From NCBI GenBank assembly GCA_030544235.1, contig CM060462.1, positions 39,930,860 through 39,994,859 of the forward strand: DNA of 64,000 bases. Direction: 5' to 3'. This document shows positions 37,827 through 48,042 of the stretch, piece by piece. The notes beneath the pieces are model-generated. The model made no database searches. It was not told the origin of the DNA and saw only the letters and a list, made by a program, of their open reading frames with translations. This DNA comes from Lepturacanthus savala (lineage: Eukaryota; Chordata; Actinopteri; Scombriformes; Trichiuridae). Within the stretch, counting starts at the first letter, position 1. The number at the start of each line of letters is the position of its first letter. Both the position numbers and the translations under genes were made by a program.

Positions 37827-38764
37827 TGTGCAGACGTTCTTTATTTTTCCATTATTTCATCACTGTCCTCTGTTACATCAACAGATGAAACTCTCCATCC
37901 TGACCTGTTTGTGTTTTCCTGCCTTAGTTTGGTATTTTTTTGTAGTTTTTTTGTATATTTTGTGTTTTTTTTGTATTTTTCTGGGTTTTATTGTTGTTTT
38001 TTTGGTATATTCTGTATTTTTTGTATTTTAGTGTGTTTTATTATTTTTCCAGTGGTCTCCATCTTGTTGGTATCCCATCTTTCTGTTGTGTAATCAGCGT
38101 TGGTGAAGCGGCAGCAGACAGGATGTGATTACCTGGTTTTCCTGCAGCAGATCAGTGGTCGACCAGAGAAAAGGCCTCACGTTGTCCAACAGATTAAAAA
38201 GATGAAAGATAACGGAGGAATTCATTCAGCTCCAGGCCTCAAACACCACAACAGATAGAAGCTGTTTGTTCTGCTGACACTGAAGTTTAAACCCAGCAGA
38301 TACTGAAAAGAAAATATAGCATCAACCTGTTAAAATCCTTAAAAACACAATATGATCCAGAGTTTTATTCATGAATCACCTCAGTCACTAAAATAAATCT
38401 ATTTCAAAGAATTCAGATTTAAATCTAAATTATAATCAACCTGAAAACTGGATTAGATCAATCATTGACTATTAAATCATTGATTCATGGATTAGAGTCT
38501 TTTATTAAGGAGAAAATGTCCAAAATGTTGCTGATTATGTTGGAATTCATGGGATTGATGAAAAACCAGGAGAAACCAGAGGGACTGATTGATGTTTGAA
38601 GGTTTTAATGTTGGAGGATGTTTAAAAAATCGAGCTGCAGATATAATATAATCAACAGGAGAGGACCGAGCATTGAACCCTGAGGAACGCCCTGGACCAG
38701 GGGAAGGGTTAATCACATTAATCACCAACTATTCTGATCATCAATTTATGGATTACAGTCATTT
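37827..38764. other. Intronic sequence, T-rich in part
   Basis: 37920-38050 is T-rich with TTTTTTGTAT-type low complexity. 38640-38710 (GAGGACCGAGCATTGAACCC then TGAGGAACGCCCTGG) resembles a dispersed fish repeat I cannot name. Confidence 0.45.
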
Positions 38765-38862
38765 ATTTACCTCATATTTTGGATGTTTTACCTCATATTT
38801 CGGACGTTTTACCTCATATTTCAGACGTTTTACCTCATATTTCAGACGTTTTATCTCATAAT
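38765..38862. repeat. 22-bp CCTCATATTTCGGACGTTTTA repeat, about 4 copies
   Basis: About four copies of a TTACCTCATATTTCAGACGT unit; looser relatives at 35117-35185. Confidence 0.85.
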
Positions 38863-39884
38863 TCTGAAATAAGTGTCATTAATGCTTAGTAAGCATCTTC
38901 TTCTGACCTTATTAGCCAATAACTGAAGCTTATCTTTTATTTATTTCCTCCATCTTGTGTCCCATGTTGTCCACAGCAGCATCTCTGGTGTTTTGGCTGT
39001 AATTGTTAATGTTGTAGTGATCAGTGTTGTGACCAGGCTTTAACATCATATGGCAGCATTCTGCCTCTTAAACTCCGCTGGTTTAATGAGACGCGGCCCA
39101 GGTCCAGTCTGAATAAAACCTTTTATCGTCTCTTTTATGACACCATCTGTACCAAAGGAGAAGGGCGGGAAGAAGCTCCTCTATGTCACGCTGCTGGAAA
39201 CGATCAGAAATGATGAATATCTCTACAAACACAAAGATTATAGATTTAAACCTACAGCCTGGCCTGTACCACTAAATGAAGTATTTTATCTGTAGTAAAA
39301 CTCATTTATTCTAATATTCTAACTCTATTATAACAGCTACATCAATAGATTAGTTAGTTTGAATAGGAGGAGCAAGGGAGCTGAGGTAAAATCACAGAAT
39401 TAGCTTCTTTTAAAAAGTGAAATTTAAAAAGTGGTGAATTTAAATGTCTTTAAATAATCTGAGACAGGAGTTAATTTTTTTTAATTTTCAGACTTCTGGC
39501 CCTGATCTGGGCAGCGTGGCATCAACTGAAAAAGAAAAGATCTAAAACTGAAAAAGAAAAATCTGAAACCATAAAAAAATAATTGAAACTAAAACTTGAA
39601 AATAAATTAAATAAGTTTAATTAGTGATCAGTGATGCTCTAATAGTCAAATGTCCTTCAGTAATAGGGATTTCCTGGTCATGTGACCTCATAGACTGTAT
39701 GTCCTTCAAAATAAAAGCCTCCTTTTCACACCTAACTGCAGAAACATATTAACAGATGCACACATAAGAGACTTTCTATAAAAAGGAGGATATACATGTT
39801 TTCCATCTGGAAACAGTAACAGAGACTTGAAGGTCCTAACTGGGTGATGGTGATGTGTTTTTTGTGTTTTTGTTGTTTTTCCAG
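38863..39884. other. ITFG1 intron, 3' part before the fourth exon
   Basis: Contains a piggyBac-like MITE relic at 39643-39745; otherwise unique. It ends in the T-rich acceptor tract of the exon at 39885. Confidence 0.55.
39643..39745 (-). mobile_element. piggyBac-like MITE relic
   Basis: Reverse-orientation family block: CAGTAATAGGGATTTCCTGG, TCATGTGACCTCATAGACTG, TATGTCCTTCAAAATAAAAG. Ends not identified. Confidence 0.6.
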
Positions 39885-40036
39885 TGGGTTCCTGTGCTGT
39901 CAGACTTCCAGCAGAGAGGAACCGTCTGGAGCTTCCTTCAAGGTAAACCCACCCAACCCCTGGCCCTACACCTGGGGGACTACAACCTGGACGGGTTCCC
40001 TGACGCCCTGGTGGTCCTCCGCAACACCAGCGGCAG
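39885..40036 (+). CDS. itfg1: ITFG1 internal exon with second acidic loop (fourth)
   Basis: A 152-nt exon is preceded by a T-rich tract ending TTTTTCCAG and followed by GGCAG|GTAGG. It opens in phase 0 and ends in phase 2. It encodes 50 residues, from WVPVLSDFQQRGTVW through GDYNLDGFPDALVVL to NTSG, with AG starting the next codon. DYNLDGFPD is another calcium-loop-like DxNxDGxxD motif, and NTS is a second glycosylation sequon. The order and wording match human ITFG1 (WVPVLQDF ... HIGDYNMDGYPDALV). The region between VW and the GDYN loop is about seven residues shorter than I recall in human. An internal CAAG|GTAAAC at 39939-39948 looks like a good donor but sits inside conserved coding sequence. 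A 30-bp minisatellite starts about 40 bp after the true donor. Confidence 0.92.
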
Positions 40037-40078
40037 GTAGGACCCTGTTCATCTCAGCTTAGAATGGTCCATAACAGG

Positions 40079-40527
40079 TCATTGAATGGTTTCCTGGTGG
40101 TGTTGGGGTCAATGAATGGTTTCCTGGTGGTGTTGGAGTCATTGAATGGTTTCCTGGTGGTGTTGGAGTCATTGAATGGTTTCCTGGTGGTGTTGGAGTC
40201 TTTGAATGGTTTCCTGGTGGTGTTGGAGTCATTGAATGGTTTCCTGGTGGTGTTGAGGTCTTTGAATGGTTTCCTGGTGGTGTTGGAGTCATTGAATGGT
40301 TTCCTGGTGGTGTTGAGGTCTTTGAATGGTTTCCTGGTGGTGTTGGAGTCTTTGAATGGTTTCCTGGTGGTGTTGGAGTCAATGAATGGTTTCCTGGTGG
40401 TGTTGGAGTCTTTGAATGGTTTCCTGGTGGTGTTGGAGTCTTTGAATGGTTTCCTGGTGGTGTTGGAGTCTTTGAATGGTTTCCTGGTGGTGTTGGAGTC
40501 TTTGAATGGTTTCCCGGTGGTGTTGGG
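40079..40527. repeat. 30-bp minisatellite just after an exon, about 15 copies
   Basis: Unit TTGAATGGTTTCCTGGTGGT plus GTTGGAGTCA; the variable points are ATTG, TTTG or AATG and GGAGTC or GAGGTC. It begins 42 bp downstream of the donor at 40036. Frames on both strands are period-10 artefacts. Confidence 0.96.
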
Positions 40528-41394
40528 TTTTTTTTTTTCTATTTTTTTAATGTATGATGAATATCAGAATTATGAGATAAAAAGTTCAAATGAGTTAAAA
40601 AGAAAAGGTCCAAACTTGAATCTAATTTTAATCAAATGACCTTTAGTCGTGATCTTAAATCATAATAAAAGTCCATCACATTCAGGTTTATTCATTCTAT
40701 GTTGACCTGGCGGCCATATTGAATTCCTCTGGGAATCATGGGACATTTGTGAGTTATTATTGAAATCATCAGCCTTCAAAGCCCTAAAATGTTGTCTTCC
40801 ACAGATTAACAGGAAATACCTTGAGGGTTGATGTGACTCTGTAGATGTGACTGTGGTAAATAAATAGAATATGTCTGAAATGAAACTAATCCTTGGTTGG
40901 CAGCAGTAGCACCTTGGAATCCTGTCAAATAGTTTCCACCAATCATTGAAAGCCTCATCTCATCATCTGCTGGGTGACTTTTAGTCGTCCAGACGTCCAG
41001 AGGCTGATTCTGCAGCAGAGTTCATGTAGAAGACGTTGACAGCGTTTTATTCCATCCTTTAAACCCAGCTCCTCTGGATTCTCTGGCTCCAGTCGCCACC
41101 TTCATCCTGCAGCGTTTTGATGAGATTATACTAATTATAATGTCCCAGAGGAAGAGGAAATGGAATTGATTGGAACCTAATAAGTCGAGATGCGTGATTA
41201 AATGGTTTATGCAAATCTGTTTAGCTTTTAAAACTGTGACTGTTTCTGTTTTTATTTTATTTTTTTATTGGGGATTTTCTCATTAAATTCCTGTGAAATG
41301 ATGGCACCTATTCACAGGAGCTGCTGCTGGGTTCTGATTAGAAACCATAGAACCACTGATGGCTTTTACCAGCAGTTCAGCAGCTACATACAGC
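40528..41394. other. ITFG1 intron, unremarkable
   Basis: Unique AT-rich sequence. No further ITFG1 exon was recognised here or anywhere to 64000. Confidence 0.5.
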
Positions 41395-41632
41395 TTCATA
41401 CGGCGGATACATATGGCCCTAAGGGTTAGGGCTACGTACGGTGGGTACGTACGGTGGGTACGTACGGCGGGTACGTACGGCGGGTACGTACGGCGGGTAC
41501 GTACGGCGGGTACGTACGGCGGCTACGTACGGCGGCTACGTTCGGCGGCTACGTACAACGGCTACATACGGTGGCTACATATGGCCCTAAGGGTTAGGGC
41601 TACGTACGGTGGGTACGTAGCTATGTACAGCA
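41395..41632. repeat. 12-bp TACGTACGGCGG array between two telomere-like motifs
   Basis: GGGTACGTACGGC and GGCTACGTACGGC units rich in the palindrome TACGTA. The array is bracketed by two copies of CATATGGCCCTAAGGGTTAG GGCTACG (41413 and 41580), 168 bp apart. Confidence 0.88.
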
Positions 41633-42116
41633 GCTACAGCAGCAGCTTCAGCTGCAGCTACAGCTTCTATATGTACAGAATGTAGGAAAAGTCACAGCAA
41701 CACGCTGCAGCTGCTGCAGAAACAACCCTCTGCTGTTCATTCATAGATTCTTGACCTGATAAAATACTAAAAACTGTTGAACCTTTAACATGTGAATAAA
41801 ACTGGAAATAAACTGAATTTAAAGGTCAGACTATCCATCTATCCATCCATCCCTGAGTAATTAATTAATATGAATAATAATAATATTAATAATATTAATA
41901 TATGAATATTCCCTGTTAATGAATAGTTTTCATAGACTAAGACTTTACTGCAGCAGTGATGGAGGTGAGTGTGTTCTTCAACAGGACAAGCTGCTGATAA
42001 GAGTGTGTGTGTGTGTGTGTGTGTTATCAGATGGTGAACAGGTCAGTTTTCAGGTTTGTCTCTGAATGTTGATGTTTCCTGGAGTCAGAAACACAGGAAA
42101 AGACGTCAGGGTCATC

Positions 42117-42253
42117 TTAGATCTATTTATAACCTATAATCTATTTATAACCTATAATCTATTTATAACCTATAATCTATTTATAACCTATAATCTATTT
42201 ATAACCTATAATCTATTTATAACCTATAATCTATCTATAATCTATCTATAATC
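42117..42253. repeat. 18-bp CTATTTATAACCTATAAT repeat
   Basis: About seven copies, ending in CTATCTATAAT variants that resemble the CTAT array that starts at 42387. Confidence 0.93.
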
Positions 42254-42386
42254 AATTTTAGGAAGTAGAAGTGAGTCAGAGATGAATCAGTGGAATCAGT
42301 GAACAGATGATAACAGAGGAATAAATGTATTTATAGAGTCACAGTCAGTAATGAAGCTGATTCTCATTCAATCTGTTATTAGTTGG

Positions 42387-42724
42387 ACTGGATCTATCTA
42401 TCTATCATCTATCTATCTATCATCTATCTATCTATCATCTATCTATCTATCATCTATCTATCTATCTATCATCTATCTATCTATCATCTATCTATCTATC
42501 ATCTATCTATCTATCATCTATCTATCTATCATCTATCTATCATCTATCTATCTATCATCTATCTATCTATCATCTATCTATCTATCTATCATCTATCTAT
42601 CATCTATCTATCATCTATCTATCTATCATCTATCTATCTATCATCTATCTATCTATCATCTATCTATCTATCATCTATCTATCATCTATCTATCTATCAT
42701 CTATCTATCTATCATCTATCTATC

Positions 42725-42755
<31 letters not shown>

Positions 42756-42878
42756 ATCTATCATCTATCTATCTATCTATCTATCTATCATCTATCTATC
42801 TATCATCTATCTATCATCTATCTATCATCTATCTATCTATCATCTATCTATCATCTATCTATCATCTATCTATCTATC

Positions 42879-42917
<39 letters not shown>

Positions 42918-42924
42918 ATCTATC

Positions 42925-42959
<35 letters not shown>

Positions 42960-43033
42960 ATCTATCTATCATCTATCTATCATCTATCTATCATCTATCT
43001 ATCTATCATCTATCTATCTATCTATCATCTATC

Positions 43034-43072
<39 letters not shown>

Positions 43073-43109
43073 ATCTATCTATCTATCATCTATCTATCAT
43101 CTATCTATC

Positions 43110-43148
<39 letters not shown>

Positions 43149-43181
43149 ATCTATCATCTATCATCTATCTATCTATCTATC

Positions 43182-43212
<31 letters not shown>

Positions 43213-43219
43213 ATCTATC

Positions 43220-43250
<31 letters not shown>

Positions 43251-43298
43251 ATCTATCATCTATCATCTATCTATCTATCTATCATCTATCTATCTATC

Positions 43299-43361
<63 letters not shown>

Positions 43362-43689
43362 ATCTATCATCTATCATCTATCATCTATCTATCTATCTAT
43401 CATCTATCTATCTATCATCTATCTATCTATCATCTATCTATCATCTATCTATCATCTATCTATCTATCTATCTATCATCTATCATCTATCATCTATCTAT
43501 CATCTATCTATCATCTATCTATCATCTATCATCTATCTATCTATCTATCTATCATCTATCATCTATCATCTATCTATCTATCATCTATCTATCTATCTAT
43601 CATCTATCATCTATCATCTATCTATCTATCATCTATCTATCTATCATCTATCTATCATCTATCTATCTATCATCTATCATCTATCTATC

Positions 43690-43725
<36 letters not shown>

Positions 43726-44285
43726 GTCTATCATCTATCTATCATCTATCTATCTATCATCTATCTATCTATCATCTATCTATCTATCTGTCTATCATCT
43801 ATCTATCATCTATCTATCTATCATCTATCTATCATCTATCTATCTATCATCTATCATCTATCTATCATCTATCTATCTATCTATCTATCTATCATCTATC
43901 TATCTATCTATCTATCATCTATCTATCATCTATCTATCATCTATCTATCTATCTATCTATCATCTATCTATCTATCTATCTATCATCTATCTATCATCTA
44001 TCTATCTATCTATCTATCTGTCTATCATCTATCTATCTATCATCTATCATCTATCTATCTATCTGTCTATCATCTATCTATCATCTATCATCTATCTATC
44101 ATCTATCTATCATCTATCTATCTATCTGTCTATCATCTATCTATCATCTATCTATCTATCTATCTATCTATCATCTATCTATCATCTATCTATCATCTAT
44201 CTATCTATCTATCATCTATCATCTATCATCTATCTATCTGTCTATCATCCATCCATCTATCCATCCATCCATCCATCCATCCATA
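42387..44285. repeat. CTAT/GATA array with CATCTAT interruptions
   Basis: About 1.9 kb of CTATCTATCATCTATC; pure (CTAT)n blocks of varying length are separated by CAT insertions. CTGTCTAT variants appear only from about 43723 on, and the end turns into CATC/CCAT repeats. GATA on the opposite strand makes it a Bkm-type satellite. The 655- and 707-codon frames are artefacts. Confidence 0.97.
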
Positions 44286-44286
44286 A

Positions 44287-45140
44287 AAAGTTTGTCTCTT
44301 CTCCTCCTAGGTTTTTGAGAAAACCCCAACAATATATATATCAAATCGACCGGCTCGGTCAGGAATGTTGTGGAATGACTTTTCTCATAGATTCCCGTTA
44401 CTATGGCGACGTAGTCACCGTTTTTGTTTGGAATTTTGTCCCCATTCATTCCGGATGGGAGGAGCCTCCTGAGGCTAGAGTGGATGATGTCATCATTAGA
44501 GTGTAGACGGAGAGAAAATGATCCTGAAAAATGAATATATAAATTGGTGGAGTAGCCACAATTTTAACCACACATCAAAACTTTTTATATCAAAACTTTT
44601 TATATCAAAACGTAGGCACGACCGTCCTGATCAATAAAATACCAGTATCCAAGCTCAAAGTGTTACGGTTTTCCTGCTACGAGCCTCCAAACACAGCTTG
44701 GTCCCTGTTTTTCTCCCATTCAGTCCCATATTAAATTTGAATTTGACAATCCTCGATTTTCACAATCTTCCTGCTTTTTAAACTGCTCCTGTGCTCACAG
44801 TTTTCGAGTTACAGAAATAAAAATGATATCCCTACGACCAGGGGGAAGGCCTGCTCTCAGAAAATATCATCATTTTGTCTCCATCTTTTATGGTTTTCGA
44901 ATTATGAGCATTTGTTCAGCATGTGTTCCAACCAGTGGTAGCCTTTCTGCCTACTCAGATGTAGTCGGTTAGTCATGAATTCAAATGTAGCAGAGCAGTT
45001 AGTCACCATGGTAACGGCCCAGCTGCTGCAGAAAGCTGCCCAGCAACTCAGCTGAAAGCTGATTGGCTCATGATGTCAGGCTGAAAGCTGATTGGCTGAA
45101 TGGTTTTCATCAATAACTTAGGATCTAAAGTTCGTAGACT
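44287..45140. mobile_element. Possible dispersed element following the GATA array
   Basis: This is compositionally distinct from its neighbours and contains CGACCGGCTCGGTC, a near-palindrome, AAACTTTTTATATCAAAACT repeated, and AAAGCTGATTGGCTCATGAT repeated twice. I recall similar sequence dispersed in fish genomes but cannot name it; no terminal repeats were established. Confidence 0.4.
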
Positions 45141-45149
45141 CACCAAACT

Positions 45150-45390
45150 TTCTAAGATTGATAATACTAATCTAATCTAATACTAATATTTATAGTAATA
45201 TAGTATAATATAATAGTAGTAGTATATAGTAGTAATATTTATAGTAATATAGTATAAATATTAGTATGGTAGTAGTATATAGTAGTAATATTTATAGTAA
45301 TATAGTATAATAGTATAGTAGTAGTAGTATATAGTAGTAATATTTATAGTAATATAGTATAATAGTATAGTATATAGTAGTAATACCATA
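45150..45390. repeat. AT-rich TAGTAGTATATAGTAGTAAT repeat
   Basis: About four imperfect copies of a 50-60-bp unit with ATTTATAGTAATATAGTATA. Confidence 0.88.
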
Positions 45391-45705
45391 AATCCTCAGT
45401 TTAAACTGCAGTAATTAATAAAGTAGTATTTATTCCTGCATCATTTCCTGCTCTTTAAGGACATTACAGAATAAAGTCTGTCTTTGTTCTTTACTGTTGG
45501 ATCTACTCTTATCTATTAATTAGCTTCCTGTTAAATAAAGACATGTTGTGTAATGTGTTAAAGAAACGATCTGAAACAAAGAGCTGACGATTTAAATCTT
45601 AATTAAATCTCTGCTTCTTCTCTGTGGGAAGCATTTCACAGTTTACCTGCTCACTTACTACTTTTATGTATAATGATATAGAAAACTATTCTCCTCATCC
45701 ACTTA

Positions 45706-45895
45706 ACGCTTTATTTCATAGTGTTTCCATATGACAACAGTTACTTGATCTTCATTATTATCAAAAGCTGTGATATAAAACCTGTTTTTACTGCTCGGTG
45801 TGGAAAAAATGGGCTTTTATTTTGAAGGACAGAATTCATGAGGTCACATGACCAGGATATCCCTATTGCTGATGGACATGTGACATGTGAGCATC
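45706..45895 (+). mobile_element. piggyBac-like MITE copy
   Basis: TTAACGCTTTATTTCATAGT starts the copy (compare TTAACCCTCTATTTCACAGT at 22017), followed by AAAGCTGTGATATAAAA and GAGGTCACATGACCAGGATA. The right terminus is unclear. A short extra fragment (CCCTCTATTACATAGTGTTG, CCATGGCAACGAC) lies at 46145. Confidence 0.6.
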
Positions 45896-46329
45896 ATTTT
45901 ATTTAAACCCACCAAATAAAACATTGCTATTGTGATCTAGGCTGAGTTAACATTATTATTATTAATTACATTTAATTCATGTTTGAAGTTGTTTTTTCCT
46001 AATGAGCTAAACTAGAAGGCTGCTGATTGGTCAGAGGTTGTTCATGATTTATTACTAATCTATAAAGTCATAAATCTGTTATTTAACACTTTATTAATGG
46101 TCTATTAACTATCTATAAGGCATCATTATAAAACCTTAACAACCCTCTATTACATAGTGTTGCCATGGCAACGACTTATCGATGTGAACAGTGAAGTTTC
46201 CCTGAAGAAGATGTTTTCAGATGAAACAACATTATTATTATTGAGGTAAATGAAGCGTGTTAATAACGTGCTGCAGCTTGTTCTATACGTTCTACACCAG
46301 CAGCTGCTGCTGACTCATCTGCACCTGAA
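45896..46329. other. Intronic sequence with a MITE fragment
   Basis: Apart from the fragment at 46145-46180, nothing recognised. Confidence 0.45.
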
Positions 46330-46386
46330 ACTACTTCATCATCTTCATCATCATCATCATCATCATCATCATCTTCTTCTTCTTCC
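46330..46386. repeat. (ATC)n then (CTT)n
   Basis: CATCATCATC run followed by TTCTTCTTC. Confidence 0.9.
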
Positions 46387-46531
46387 TGTTTCTCATGATT
46401 TCAAATAAAAAACAGTCTCTGCTGCAGCTTCTTCTGTTTTATTCTGCAGCAGCAGCTTCCTTTCACCAGTCGATACCTTTTTATTCTCTGAGAGTCTGGA
46501 GAAAATCATCAATATATATTCAATAATACCA

Positions 46532-46532
<1 letters not shown>

Positions 46533-46601
<69 letters not shown>
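46533..46601. repeat. (CA)n(TA)n compound microsatellite
   Basis: CA tract switching to TA at 46561. Confidence 0.95.
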
Positions 46602-46605
<4 letters not shown>

Positions 46606-46674
46606 TTCCAACATTTTCTGTCAGAGTTAATTAACATTAATTCTTGTTTCTGTTGCATTTCTCTGGTTTTAATG

Positions 46675-46736
46675 GTAATAATAATAATAATAATAATAAT
46701 GATGATGATGATGATGATGATGATAATAATAACTAT
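46675..46736. repeat. (AAT)n(GAT)n compound microsatellite
   Basis: TAATAATAA changes to TGATGATGA and back. Confidence 0.92.
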
Positions 46737-46848
46737 AATAATATGAAGTCTTTATAGACTAAAGGATATTAAATCTGTGGCCTTGAAAAGACACCACACA
46801 CACAAATACTAAACTAGCTGTGTGTTTAGGATGTTTTATAATGGATCT

Positions 46849-46851
<3 letters not shown>

Positions 46852-46912
<61 letters not shown>
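46852..46912. repeat. (CA)n microsatellite
   Basis: About 60 bp of perfect CA. Confidence 0.96.
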
Positions 46913-46916
<4 letters not shown>

Positions 46917-47029
46917 CTCCTCTGGTTCTAGGTGATAAAGTCTGTAGTGATAGTTTGTTTATGTTTCGATAGTGTGTTGTCCCGTGTTTTCTGCGTGTTC
47001 CTGGTGAAGTGGTTTTAGTGTGTTTTCCA

Positions 47030-47555
47030 GTGTTTTTCCCATGTTTTTCCCGTGTTTTTCCCGTGTTTTTCCCATGTTTTTCCCGTGTTTTTCCTGTGTT
47101 TTTCCTGTGTTTTTCCCATGTTTTTCCCATGTTTTTCCCATGTTTTTCCCGTGTTTTTCCCATGTTTTTCCAGTGTTTTTCCCGTGTTTTTCCCATGTTA
47201 TTCCCGTGTTTTTCCCGTGTTTTTACCGTGTTTTTCCCATGTTTTTCCCATGTTTTTCCCATGTTTTTCCCGTGTTTTTCCCGTGTTTTTCCCATGTTTT
47301 TCCCGTGTTTTTCCTGTGTTTTTCCCGTGTTTTTCCCATGTTTTTCCCGTGTTTTTCCCGTGTTTTTCCCATGTTTTTCCTGTGTTTTTCCCGTGTTTTT
47401 CCCGTGTTTTTCCCATGTTTTTCCCGTGTTTTTCCCGTGTTTTTCCCATGTTATTCCCGTGTTTTTCCCATGTTTTTCCCGTGTTTTTCCCGCGTTTTTC
47501 CCATGTTATTCCCGTGTTTTTCCCATGTTTTTCCTGTGTTTTCCTGTGTTTTCTG
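47030..47555. repeat. 11-bp GTTTTTCCCGT minisatellite, about 48 copies
   Basis: Unit TTTTTCCCGTG with CAT, CGT or TGT variants. Eleven is not a multiple of three, so all three plus frames stay open; the Phe/Pro/Cys-rich frames are artefacts. The array is flanked by duplicated GTTTTCTGCGTGTTCCTGGT with AAGTGGTTTTAGTGTGTTTT at 46986 and 47547, and part again at 47604. Confidence 0.95.
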
Positions 47556-47639
47556 CATGTTGGTGGTGAAGTGGTTTTAGTGTGTTTTCCCGTGTTTTTC
47601 CCGTGTTTTCTGCGTGTTCCTGGTGGTGAGTGGTGCAGC

Positions 47640-48000
47640 GTGGGCAGCAGTTTGTTGTCAGTCACTCTGTCCACTTCTCTACACACGAACACCACATGTT
47701 ACTGTTGTTGATGCTGCTGAATCCTCTGGAGACATCAGGAAACATTTAGTCAATGAATAGAAGCAGAGAACAAACAGCTTCATGGCTGAATAAATAATAA
47801 TAAAACAGTAGGACTTTACATGCAGCAGCTGCAGAAGACGACCTTTCTGTTCATCAATTAACGATAAATCATGTTTTAATCAATAGAGCAACAATAAAGC
47901 TCAGTAAAGGTTTAATAATCTTATAATAGGAAAGTTAAACTCAATTAATGCTTTGATTAATCATTAAATAATAATTAAATATCAAGAATAATTATCTATA
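47640..48000. other. Intronic spacer
   Basis: Unique AT-rich sequence; nothing recognised. Confidence 0.5.
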
Positions 48001-48042
48001 TATATATATATATATATATATTATCATATTATTTAATTAATC

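Noticed and set aside
42351..44506. Two 655-707-residue Ile/Tyr/Leu/Ser frames
   Set aside because: They are translations of a CTAT/CATC array in two frames; the last residues are chance read-through of flanking DNA.
47009..47711. Phe/Pro/Cys transmembrane-like proteins
   Set aside because: Same reason with an 11-bp unit.
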